Origin: CAYXVU01 sp964468725
GTDB taxonomy: Bacteria; Acidobacteriota; Blastocatellia; UBA7656
Length of the DNA stretch: 14,578 nt
Assembly: GCA_964468725.1 (NCBI GenBank)
Contig: CAYXVU010000153.1
Location: 1 to 14,578, forward strand
Direction: 5' to 3'
Shown: positions 1-7,264 of the stretch, piece after piece
Layout of the letters: every line of letters begins with the position of its first letter
Numbering within the stretch: position 1 is the stretch's first letter
Notes under the pieces: generated by a model
Seen by the model: only the letters and a program-made list of their open reading frames with translations
Told to the model about the DNA's origin: nothing
Database searches by the model: none
Position numbers and translations under genes: made by a program

Positions 1-1723
1 TTTCGCTCAATCCGGTTTTCAGCCGGTATTGCGGCACGGAGATTTTTTCGCGGGTCACGGGAAGGTACTTGATGGTCTTTTCTTGCTCTCCGTCTTTGAC
101 TGTGATTTCGACTTCGCGGCTTGCGTCCTCCATGTAGATGGGTTTGCGTCTGACCAGCGTTTGCCCGTCACGCAATCCGGCTTCGTAGGCGGCGCTCGCC
201 GGTTGAACGCCGCCGATCATCTTTTTGTTCAGCAAGGTCTCTAACTCAAATCCTAATTCGAACCTGCCGATACCTTCCATCACCTGTTCGGCGCAAGCGC
301 CCAGTGCATCGCTGGCTGGTGCGATCAACTTGCCTTCGTCAACGTGCTGTTTGATGTCGTCGAGCACATCGCGTTTGAGGTATCGGCGCACCTGTGCGTT
401 GATGACGGCAGCGTCCACTTCGCGTTTGGGGTCGCGCCGATAGGCCGCAAAGAGGTCGCGCATAACGTCATCGAGCGAATGCTTGCCGCGCGTCGCTTGG
501 CGAATCATCGCATCCCAGTTCGTCGCCAGCAGAAAGCCGCGCCGGTAAGGTAATGCGCTCACCTGTTGGTCACGAAAGAAATCTTTCAAAACTCGCTGAT
601 TGCTCTCTTCGCGTACAGGCGACAAATAGTAAGTGCGCAAAAACTGATTGTAAGTGGCGATATATTGCTCGAAGGTGATGATGCCGCCGTCGAGCAACAG
701 GCGATAGGTGTAGAAATCGGTGAAGCCTTCGCTGAACCAGTAGAGTAGTTGTTCGGGCTGTTTGAGACGCCCCAATTTCTGCGCGTTCCAATTGTGGAAC
801 ATCTCGTGCGCTAACAGAAAATTCAGATCATCGAGCGCCGCATTCGTGGTCACAAACGTAGCGAATGAGTCGGTCAATCCCGTGCCGCCAATTGACATCG
901 TGCGGGTGAATTCGAGGGGCAACAGCGTAACCAGATAGTAGGGGTGATCGCGGTCGCGCCAAAAGTCGCGTTCGAGCCTGACGATCTTGGCGACGCGCTC
1001 TGCCAGCGCTACGTCGGTGAACGACCATTGGCCGCGCATGGCGACATAAAGCGGTCGGTTGTGTATCAGTTGTTTACTGATGCGAAAATCGCCGCCCGTA
1101 TAAACAGCGTGACGGAAATTCATCAACGGGGCAGTGATGGATTGCGTTCGTTGGTTGACGCCAAAGCTGTTGGCCAGACTCCACTCAGCAGGCAGATTTT
1201 GCCACTGTAAGGTGACCCTGACCGTTTCGTAATCGTCCCACTGCGGGTGCACCCACGCGCCGTTGCCGATCCAATGAAAGAACTCTTTTTGCAGGAACGG
1301 GCGATAGTTGCCGCCGCGCTCGGCGTTGGGCTTGCCCGGGCGATCTTGCACGAGTTCATAGCTGACGCTCAATGCCTGACCCGGCGTGTGCGTGATCTGT
1401 TTGCGATGCGGGAGATCGGTATCATGCAATTGCGCATCGGGCGAAGTGACGGTCAGCTTTTTGATGCCTTCAAAATAGCGCTCCTCGCCGCCCCAATCGT
1501 TAGGCAATTGCAGCATGGTCTTTCCCGATGCCGCACCGGCAAAGGTCAAGCGGATGCGGAAATGCAGCTCTTCGCCAGCGAAGACCGGCTCCAATTCATA
1601 GGCGATGTGGCGCGGCTGTTTATCAGGGCGAGGCGAGCGAGCGGTTGCCGCGCGGCTTGATAGCGGCAGCAGGCAAGCGATGAGGAGCAGGAGAAGATGG
1701 CAAAGAGCGTATAGACATTTCAT
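1..1723 (-). CDS. M61-family zinc metallopeptidase with C-terminal PDZ domain, exported (partial, 3' end beyond window)
   Basis: The reading frame is open from an ATG at 1723 down to base 1 (574 codons) and continues outside the window. Residues 1-26 are a signal peptide (MKCLYALC, then a leucine-rich core ending near SSRAA). The core contains an LIAC word that could be a lipobox, so a lipoprotein is possible. An N-terminal beta-rich region resembling the M61 N-domain precedes the catalytic core. The zinc site HEMFHNWN is at about 306-313 (ligands H306, H310; catalytic E307), followed by WFSEGFTDFY with the likely third ligand E332. This fits the M61 pattern HExxHxWN...EGFT. The usual GGLEH-like word is replaced by IGGTGLTDS. 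A PDZ-like segment (IGGVQPASAAYEAGLRDGQ) lies near residues 490-510, as in many M61 proteins. M61 enzymes include glycyl aminopeptidases; specificity cannot be read here. The role is probably peptide trimming in the periplasm or at the surface. It is the last visible gene of the minus-strand envelope cluster, 153 nt after the aspartic protease. No good Shine-Dalgarno sequence precedes the ATG, but no in-frame alternative start is close upstream. Confidence 0.88.
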   Translation of the reverse strand, partial: MKCLYALCHLLLLLIACLLPLSSRAATARSPRPDKQPRHIAYELEPVFAGEELHFRIRLTFAGAASGKTMLQLPNDWGGEERYFEGIKKLTVTSPDAQLHDTDLPHRKQITHTPGQALSVSYELVQDRPGKPNAERGGNYRPFLQKEFFHWIGNGAWVHPQWDDYETVRVTLQWQNLPAEWSLANSFGVNQRTQSITAPLMNFRHAVYTGGDFRISKQLIHNRPLYVAMRGQWSFTDVALAERVAKIVRLERDFWRDRDHPYYLVTLLPLEFTRTMSIGGTGLTDSFATFVTTNAALDDLNFLLAHEMFHNWNAQKLGRLKQPEQLLYWFSEGFTDFYTYRLLLDGGIITFEQYIATYNQFLRTYYLSPVREESNQRVLKDFFRDQQVSALPYRRGFLLATNWDAMIRQATRGKHSLDDVMRDLFAAYRRDPKREVDAAVINAQVRRYLKRDVLDDIKQHVDEGKLIAPASDALGACAEQVMEGIGRFELGFELETLLNKKMIGGVQPASAAYEAGLRDGQTLVRRKPIYMEDASREVEITVKDGEQEKTIKYLPVTREKISVPQYRLKTGLSE

Positions 1724-1786
1724 AGGGGTACGAATAAGAAAATCGTTCGGTTTTTCAATCCAATGCCGAGCTTGGCCCGCGCCTGT

Positions 1787-1847
1787 CAGATCGAAACCGA
1801 CCGCAAAGAAGAGCGTCGGCAAGAACGCTCTTCTCGCTGTCGGTCTG
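1787..1847 (-). other. composite stem-loop in the gap before the M61 gene
   Basis: A perfect 9-bp stem pairs AGAAGAGCG (1807-1815) with CGCTCTTCT (1826-1834) around a 10-nt loop. It is flanked by a second helix, ACCGAC (1796-1801) with GTCGGT (1839-1844), and by CAG/CTG at 1787-1789 and 1845-1847. That makes about 18 pairs interrupted by small internal loops, all inside the 153-nt gap between the aspartic protease stop (1877) and the M61 start (1723). No run of T follows in the minus direction, so it is not a classical intrinsic terminator. An mRNA stabiliser, attenuator or processing site would fit. Confidence 0.5.
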
Positions 1848-1876
1848 CCCGTCGGACTCGCGCCGGTCTGCCGATT

Positions 1877-3088
1877 CTATCCGCGTTTTGCTTTCTCCCA
1901 TTCGCCTGCGCGGTTGAGAACATTCAACTCGATGATGTTGCCGCTCGCATCGCGGATGAAGCGAATCCGCGCTTCGGGAACCTCTTCCAGACCGTATTCA
2001 TCTTTGTCGATATGGACAAGTTTCAACTTCGGGCCGCCATCCCGTTGCAAATAGAGCACGCTGCCTTCGGCAAAGATGGTGCGTTGCCCGTAGCGTCCTG
2101 CGTATTCGCTTGCACCTGGCGCGGATGAGCCAGTCGTTGGAGGCGGCGAAGGGGCGGCGGCTGTCGGCGATTCGGTGAAGCGAATGCGCCGATTCTTTTG
2201 ATCGAGGGTGAGGGCAAAGCGGCGCAATATCTGATGGCCGATCAAGCCGACGGGCAGTCGTTCGTTGAAGACCATCTCGGGATTTTGAAACTCATAGCCG
2301 CCGAGTTTGGCTACCCCGTTGAGCTTCGCTCCGAAAATGACAAACTCGCCGTTGACCGTGCGCCCGCGCCCGATCTCGGCCAATGGCGAGGCCAGCGGCA
2401 ACTGCTCGGCAAACCGTTTGGGCAGACTGATGGGACTAGGCGACCCCGAATCTACGTGGATGTTGAACTCCTTTCCGGCAATCGAAACCGGGATGGTGAA
2501 GAGGCCGCCTTCGCTCGGTTGATAGCTCAACACATCCTTTTGATTGGCGGCAGGCAATTGGCCGCGACTGATGACGATGTTGCTTTGCGGATAATTCAAG
2601 GTCAGCAACAGGTCGGCAAACAAAGGCAGTCCCAAAACGCCGCGCGGGCTGCCCGCCCCATACAGCGCCGAGCGATCCCAAGTTATGGCGACAGTTTGCA
2701 AAAAGTGCGCGCCGCCGATTTCAAGGCGTTCGACCATCACCTGTTGGGCAGTGATTCCTTGCGGATTTGCCGGATCGCCGATGCGTGTTTCGCCAACCAC
2801 CGGCAGGTTCAACTCGTTGACCAAATCTTTGTTGATGACAGTTGCGCCCGCGCCGGTATCGAGAAAGAACTTGAACGGCCCTTTCCCGTTGATGGTGGCT
2901 TGCACAATGGGTTTGTTGGCATAGCGTTCCATTGGAACGCTGACCTCTGATGCGCGTAATTGGACGGCTGTCGGAACGTTGCGGTTGCGTTGCGGCTCGT
3001 TGTTCTGTCCGACCGCAGCGGTTGCGAGGCCGAGCGAACTGAAGAGCAATACGAAACCGGTCAGGCATGATCTGTTGATGAACTTCAT
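1877..3088 (-). CDS. exported two-lobed retropepsin-like aspartic protease with DUF3471-like C-terminal domain
   Basis: This 403-residue protein has a signal peptide at 1-27 (MKFINRSCLTGFVLLFSS, cleavage near ATAAVGQ). Two aspartyl-protease lobes follow. Lobe 1 has FFLDTGAGATVI with D77, closed by VLGLPLF (151-157). Lobe 2 has IHVDSGSPSPI with D213, closed by LIGHQIL (282-288). This matches the bacterial gag-asp/Asp_protease_2 families, with both catalytic aspartates in one chain. A proline/serine linker (about 307-327) leads to an 80-residue tail starting YAGRYGQRTI, which resembles the DUF3471 module often appended to secreted beta-lactamase-like hydrolases. The start at 3088 is preferred over an in-frame ATG at 3109: AAGGA sits 7 nt before it, and the residues added by the longer form are charged and would precede the signal peptide. 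The gene follows the outer-membrane receptor by 48 nt and precedes the M61 peptidase, so it probably acts in the periplasm or at the surface. The substrate is unknown. Confidence 0.87.
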   Translation of the reverse strand: MKFINRSCLTGFVLLFSSLGLATAAVGQNNEPQRNRNVPTAVQLRASEVSVPMERYANKPIVQATINGKGPFKFFLDTGAGATVINKDLVNELNLPVVGETRIGDPANPQGITAQQVMVERLEIGGAHFLQTVAITWDRSALYGAGSPRGVLGLPLFADLLLTLNYPQSNIVISRGQLPAANQKDVLSYQPSEGGLFTIPVSIAGKEFNIHVDSGSPSPISLPKRFAEQLPLASPLAEIGRGRTVNGEFVIFGAKLNGVAKLGGYEFQNPEMVFNERLPVGLIGHQILRRFALTLDQKNRRIRFTESPTAAAPSPPPTTGSSAPGASEYAGRYGQRTIFAEGSVLYLQRDGGPKLKLVHIDKDEYGLEEVPEARIRFIRDASGNIIELNVLNRAGEWEKAKRG

Positions 3089-3095
3089 ATACGGG

Positions 3096-3100
3096 TCCTT
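3096..3100 (-). promoter_or_regulatory. ribosome binding site for the aspartic protease start at 3088
   Basis: AAGGA on the minus strand, separated by 7 nt from ATG at 3088-3086. It decides for this start over the ATG 21 nt upstream. Confidence 0.6.
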
Positions 3101-3136
3101 CCATCGCAAATTCGTTTGAATATTTAGTGTAGAGAG

Positions 3137-5767
3137 TTAGAAGCTAAACCGGATGCCGCTTTCAAGTCGGCGTCCCGGCAGCGCGGCGGTTGCCCGACCG
3201 AAGAAGGGCGACGTTTGCACGCCCGTAAAATTTACCGGATTGGTGTTGTTCAGCAGGTTGAATGCCTGTGCGTAGAACTCGAACTTATACCGCTTATTCT
3301 GATTCGACATCGAAGGCATTGAGCCGAGCGTATCGTTATCGCCGGATCGGGCAACGACCACGCGCACGCCGCCGCTCATCGGTTGCTCTGCGGGTTTGCC
3401 GAAGCCGAAGCCCCAACTGAGCCGCAGATTCATATTGAATTGCGCAGCGCCCCGCGCGCTGTTGCGTCCGATGCCTGCGGGTCGGTCATTGCTGACGCTA
3501 TCGCGGTTGTCGTCAAATCCTGTGGTGATATTGTAGGGCGTCGCCGAACTGTAGTTGACCAGCGCCCCGACTCGTATGCCTTTGAAGACATCCATGTTCA
3601 ACATGCCGAAGAGGCGATGGCGCGCATCGGTGAGCGCGACGCTGCGCTCGCCGCGCAGGTTGAAGTTATCGGCGGGCAAACTCAACGGACTGTCGGCTTC
3701 GTCTGTCGTCTTGGAGAGGAAATAATTGAACGCGCCGAAGAGTCGCCGCTTCGCTTGATTGAAGTTCGCGCTGATGATTAGCCCATGCGTTTTCGAATTC
3801 GCTGTGGATTCGATTTGCACCACATTGCCTGCGGTTGGATCGGGGCGTATGCCTGCGGCTGTCGGGGCATTAATGTCATGTCCGCGCAACAGATGCGCGC
3901 CGCGTTGATAAAAGTAGTTGGCCATCAAACTGAGTCCGGTTCCCAGATTGCGCGTCGCGCCGAACGAAACGCGGTGCACATAGGGCATTCGCAAATCGGG
4001 CGCGGCTTGAATGCGGCTCGGCGGCAGGGTGATCGGCAGGCCGCCGCTGAGCGGGTCGGGAAAGCCGGGATTTTGTATGACCAGATCGCGCTGCCGCACG
4101 CCGTCAACGCGAAGAGTCTGTTCGAAGGTTCCGGCTGCAAACCAATCATAGAACACGCCGCCGCCAGCGCGAATCGTCGTCTTGCCATCTTTGAAAGGCG
4201 ACCAAGCCAGACCGAAGCGCGGCGCCAGATTGTTGTGATCGTCGAGATGGCTTTGCAGTTCGTGGCGCAACCCGTAACTGAAGGTCAGCGATTTGGCAAG
4301 GCGATGATCGTCTTGCCAGTACCAGGCGAATTGATACTGATCGAACTCGACCGCCGGGTCGCCGAGGCGACGCGAAAAGGTGGTCGGACGGTTGCGTTGA
4401 AAGTCTTCAAGGCTGGCGAAGGTGAAGGTGCCCCCCGCATTGCGGTTGTCAGTGCTGCGATAGTTGCCGCCTTCGAACAAAATCCCTGCACGCATGGCGT
4501 GGCTTTTGCCAACTGAAAAGTCCAGATTGTCAGCGATTTCGAAATCGCGCGTTTGGCGGACGCCTTCGATCTGCGCGCCGCCGCGCGAAAAGGCATTGAG
4601 CACAATGATGGCAGAGTCGGCAGAGGCAGGCGTACTATCGAGCGTTTCCCAGCGCGTTTGAAAACGCAGTTCATTAATCAGCCGCTTGGTCAACAAACCG
4701 GAATCGGCAACCCGCACGAGGTGTTCGGCTTGATCGCTGGTATAGGCGCGTTCGAGCAGATTGAAATTGCCAGCGCCGAGATTATCTTGCCGAAAGGCGT
4801 TGCGTTGATATTCGAAGTGTGAGGTGTGGGTCTTCGTGGTCGCGTGTTCGAGGCGCGCAGAGAGGTTAAGCTTGCGCGCCGGACGACGAAAGACATCGTT
4901 GAAATTGCCTTCGGGCAGAGCGGCGACGATGGTGCTGGAATCATAATTATCCGCGCCGTCGGCGGCCAGAAACATCGAAGTGCGATTGCGCCACAGCGGG
5001 CCGTCGAGGGTGAAGGCGTAGCGGCGCGTCTGTTCCGGCGCTTTGACAGGCGCGAAGGCATTGCGGGCGTTGAGCGACTCATCGCGGAAGCCGAAGTTGA
5101 CCGAGCTATGCCAACTGTCAATGCCGGGTTTGGTGGTGATGTCAATGCCGATGAAAGTGGCTTCATGATTTTCCGCCGCATAGGGATTCATGCGAAAGCG
5201 AATCTCGCGGATTTGCGATTTCGGCGGCAGCTTGCCGCCCGTAAACCCGTTGACGCGAATTGTCGAGCCGGGTCCGGCCATCTGTTTGAGTGCGGCTTCC
5301 ATCTCTTCCGGGTCGTCGGGGAGCTGGGCGATCTGTTCGGGCGTCAAGACATTGGTGAAAGCGTTGCCGCGCGGGTCGGTAGCCTTTTCGCGTTCGTCTT
5401 GCGTGACGACGGCGACTTCGTTTGCGCCTGCGACTTCCAGCCGCACCTCTAGACGTTGGCTGGCCGATTTCAGTTGATAGGCGGAGACCTCTTTGGCCAC
5501 AAAGCCCTGCGCTTCGATGATGAGACGATAAGTTGCGGGCGACAGTTGCGAAAAGACCGCTTCGCCGTTGGCATTGGTGGTCAGCGTTTTTCCAACCACA
5601 TTCTTCGCTGTGAGTCGCACCGTTGCCGCGACTATAGCAGCGCCGTTCGGATCCAGGACGACGACGCGCAGCGATGCGGACTCTCTTATTTGTGCCGCAG
5701 CGGGCGCGAGTAATGACAAAGCCAGTGTAAAACTGAGGATGCGAATCAAAGAGTTATGTACCACCAT
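3137..5767 (-). CDS. TonB-dependent-receptor-like outer-membrane protein with carboxypeptidase-regulatory N-domain
   Basis: This 876-residue protein (from 5767) has a signal peptide at 1-25 (SLIRILSFTLALSLLAPAAA). A carboxypeptidase-regulatory-like beta-sandwich spans about 33-115 (LRVVVLDPNGAAIVAATVRL ... ANGEAVFSQLSPATYRLII). A short plug-like region lies at about 135-215 (LTPEQIAQLP, RVNGFTGG, IDITTKPG). A long segment rich in alternating beta strands follows and ends in ESGIRFSF, whose terminal aromatic residue fits the BamA-recognised beta signal of outer-membrane barrels. Proteins of this architecture are abundant in Acidobacteriota and are assumed to move or bind polymer or peptide substrates across the outer membrane with TonB/ExbBD energy. 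No TonB box is recognisable. Two starts are possible: 5767 has AAAGG 4 nt upstream, while 5782 (five residues longer) has only TAGG 2 nt upstream. Neighbours on both sides are secreted aspartic proteases, which suggests peptide handling. Ligand unknown. Confidence 0.85.
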   Translation of the reverse strand: MVVHNSLIRILSFTLALSLLAPAAAQIRESASLRVVVLDPNGAAIVAATVRLTAKNVVGKTLTTNANGEAVFSQLSPATYRLIIEAQGFVAKEVSAYQLKSASQRLEVRLEVAGANEVAVVTQDEREKATDPRGNAFTNVLTPEQIAQLPDDPEEMEAALKQMAGPGSTIRVNGFTGGKLPPKSQIREIRFRMNPYAAENHEATFIGIDITTKPGIDSWHSSVNFGFRDESLNARNAFAPVKAPEQTRRYAFTLDGPLWRNRTSMFLAADGADNYDSSTIVAALPEGNFNDVFRRPARKLNLSARLEHATTKTHTSHFEYQRNAFRQDNLGAGNFNLLERAYTSDQAEHLVRVADSGLLTKRLINELRFQTRWETLDSTPASADSAIIVLNAFSRGGAQIEGVRQTRDFEIADNLDFSVGKSHAMRAGILFEGGNYRSTDNRNAGGTFTFASLEDFQRNRPTTFSRRLGDPAVEFDQYQFAWYWQDDHRLAKSLTFSYGLRHELQSHLDDHNNLAPRFGLAWSPFKDGKTTIRAGGGVFYDWFAAGTFEQTLRVDGVRQRDLVIQNPGFPDPLSGGLPITLPPSRIQAAPDLRMPYVHRVSFGATRNLGTGLSLMANYFYQRGAHLLRGHDINAPTAAGIRPDPTAGNVVQIESTANSKTHGLIISANFNQAKRRLFGAFNYFLSKTTDEADSPLSLPADNFNLRGERSVALTDARHRLFGMLNMDVFKGIRVGALVNYSSATPYNITTGFDDNRDSVSNDRPAGIGRNSARGAAQFNMNLRLSWGFGFGKPAEQPMSGGVRVVVARSGDNDTLGSMPSMSNQNKRYKFEFYAQAFNLLNNTNPVNFTGVQTSPFFGRATAALPGRRLESGIRFSF

Positions 5768-5771
5768 ATTG

Positions 5772-5776
5772 CCTTT
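5772..5776 (-). promoter_or_regulatory. ribosome binding site favouring the receptor start at 5767
   Basis: AAAGG on the minus strand, 4 nt before ATG at 5767-5765. The spacing is short but better than for the ATG at 5782, so this start is mildly preferred. Confidence 0.4.
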
Positions 5777-5838
5777 ACTCATTGCCTAGAATGTCCCGCT
5801 GCTTGCGACGGGATTCTTTCCTTGCGTGATCGTCATTG

Positions 5839-5856
5839 CCTGAAAATATATTCAGG
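5839..5856. promoter_or_regulatory. 18-bp AT-cored palindrome upstream of the receptor gene
   Basis: CCTGAA-AATATA-TTCAGG is symmetric at 16 of 18 positions. It lies 4 nt beyond the stop of the TPR aspartic protease (5861) and 72-89 nt upstream of the receptor start at 5767. No T run follows in the minus direction, so it is a poor terminator. A dimeric repressor site or 3'-end hairpin fits better. It does not match the Fur consensus. Only the symmetry is seen; the regulatory role is inferred. Confidence 0.4.
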
Positions 5857-5860
5857 AGCG

Positions 5861-7156
5861 TCACTTGTTGGTCTTAATTGACAGCCGCATGTCAGTAAAA
5901 TCGAACGTCAAAATAAAGTCGCGGAAGAAGAGATGCGAGATTAGCCCGCCAATCCGAAAGCCCTGACCGTACTCTAAGGCCGGAGGGAAGACCCCGGCCA
6001 GTCCGCTGATATTCTGTTTTTTAATTTCGCCTAGCGTAAGCTGGTCGACCGTGAAGGGGACGGCTCTCACTGTGCCGCCGCCGCCCACTCCACTGAGGGC
6101 TTGCGACTCATTGACGGTAATGCCTGCCTGTTCAAGCGTAGAAGGTGGAGCCGCGAACCCTCTACCGGCAAGCCCTGTGTCTATGAAAAATAGAGTCGGC
6201 TCACTCTTACCGACCGTTCCCCGAGCGACAATAATATGGTCACCCGCCATCCAAATGGGCACCGCAACCCACCCCTCTCTCTTGGCTGTTTGCTCAACCT
6301 CTTTGCGTTGTGCGCCGGTTCTCGGTTGCAGCCGTAGTTCCCCGTTGACGTAATCAACAGTGGTGAGAAAGTGATACAACAGCACAGTGCCGATCACCCC
6401 ATGGACGGGTTTGCCGCGTGCCACAGCAGAGAATGGTCGGGTGCTTAAAACATGAATGGGAATGTGATGCAAAACCATATCACCGAGTGTTATGGAGTCA
6501 AGTCGCCCGTGTTCATAAGCCGATTTGCGCCCCCCTGCATAAGTTGCCGTCTCTGCGCCAAACAGTTGCGCACCGACTTGTTTGGCGGTCTCTGGGTCTA
6601 CAATCAGCTCCGCGCCACCAGTATCTAAGAGGAAGTTCAGCTCTTCACTCGCATTGATGCGCACAGCAATCAACGGCAGTGGGTCTGTCTGAATAAACTT
6701 CATCCGCGCGATGGCCGTCTTGCGGGCCATTTGATACGGAGTCTGGCCTCGAAAACTCTCCAACTTTTTTGCCATAGCTTCACGACCGATTTCGCGGAAG
6801 TACCGTGCGGCGTTAGAAAAGTCATCGCGGCGGTAGAAGCACTCGGCCAGAATGGTTTTCGGCTCCCTCTCTTGCGGGCGAAGCTGGCTGGCGGCCAGCG
6901 CCCATTTTTGTGCCTCATCCAAACGATTAGCGAGGAGCGCGATTTTGCTTTTCAGAAAAGCGGCTTCATAGTGCTGACGATCTTTGGCAAGCACCTGTGC
7001 CAAGGCCTTTTCGGCAGCGGCAAAGTCTCCTTGCTTGAACAATCTGGCCGCCGTTTCTGCTTCTGCACTCTGTGTCGCTTGAACTGAAAGTGGGTCAAGT
7101 AGGGTAATAACGCTGCTGAGGAGTAACAGACAGTGTGAGATCGGTTTGCGAAACAT
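5861..7156 (-). CDS. exported TPR-containing two-lobed retropepsin-like aspartic protease
   Basis: This 431-residue protein has a signal peptide at 1-27 (MFRKPISHCLLLLSSVITLL ... SVQA). TPR-like helical hairpins occupy about 30-125 (AARLFKQGDFAAAEKALAQV; AAFLKSKIALLANRLDEAQ; ILAECFYRRDDFSNAARYF). Two aspartyl-protease lobes follow. NFLLDTGGAELIVD has D178 with GVIGTVLL near 253-260, and LFFIDTGLAGRGF has D326 with a lobe end near 400-411 (FRIGGLISHLFF). Both catalytic aspartates needed for a pepsin-like site are therefore in one chain. The TPR part probably binds a partner or substrate. The start at 7156 is chosen because AGAGGT precedes it and the signal peptide begins there; an ATG at 7216 would bury the signal peptide behind 20 charged residues. 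It lies 108 nt after the LolA-like gene and 93 nt before the receptor, so it may belong to the same transcription unit. It shares fold but little sequence with the protease at 1877-3088. Confidence 0.86.
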   Translation of the reverse strand: MFRKPISHCLLLLSSVITLLDPLSVQATQSAEAETAARLFKQGDFAAAEKALAQVLAKDRQHYEAAFLKSKIALLANRLDEAQKWALAASQLRPQEREPKTILAECFYRRDDFSNAARYFREIGREAMAKKLESFRGQTPYQMARKTAIARMKFIQTDPLPLIAVRINASEELNFLLDTGGAELIVDPETAKQVGAQLFGAETATYAGGRKSAYEHGRLDSITLGDMVLHHIPIHVLSTRPFSAVARGKPVHGVIGTVLLYHFLTTVDYVNGELRLQPRTGAQRKEVEQTAKREGWVAVPIWMAGDHIIVARGTVGKSEPTLFFIDTGLAGRGFAAPPSTLEQAGITVNESQALSGVGGGGTVRAVPFTVDQLTLGEIKKQNISGLAGVFPPALEYGQGFRIGGLISHLFFRDFILTFDFTDMRLSIKTNK

Positions 7157-7160
7157 TTGC

Positions 7161-7166
7161 ACCTCT
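7161..7166 (-). promoter_or_regulatory. ribosome binding site deciding the start at 7156
   Basis: AGAGGT on the minus strand, 4 nt before ATG at 7156-7154. It supports the signal-peptide-initial start over the ATG at 7216. Confidence 0.6.
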
Positions 7167-7264
7167 TGAAATTGGTGTGCGCGTAGCCTCCGAATCATCT
7201 GCTTCGGTCGGCTCACCCTTGGCGAAGCCCCAGCAAGCGTAAAGCTGACAAAGATGGCGAGCGG

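Noticed and set aside
1247..1660. 137-codon plus-strand open frame in a region with no closed minus-strand gene
   Set aside because: The minus strand here carries the open M61 frame with signal peptide and zinc motif, so the plus-strand frame is a shadow.
1787..1847. Rho-independent terminator
   Set aside because: The stem is strong, but no T run follows it in the direction of transcription.
2198..2950. 250-codon plus-strand open frame
   Set aside because: It is antisense to the aspartic protease with its two catalytic motifs and has no recognisable domain or export signal.
3785..4516. 243-codon plus-strand open frame
   Set aside because: It is fully antisense to the receptor gene, has no ribosome site and encodes a low-complexity, arginine-rich product. 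It is a shadow of the real frame.
5839..5856. Fur box controlling the receptor, suggested by the nearby iron transporter gene
   Set aside because: The palindrome does not resemble the GATAATGATAATC-type Fur consensus, and FeoB is about 8 kb away on another transcript.
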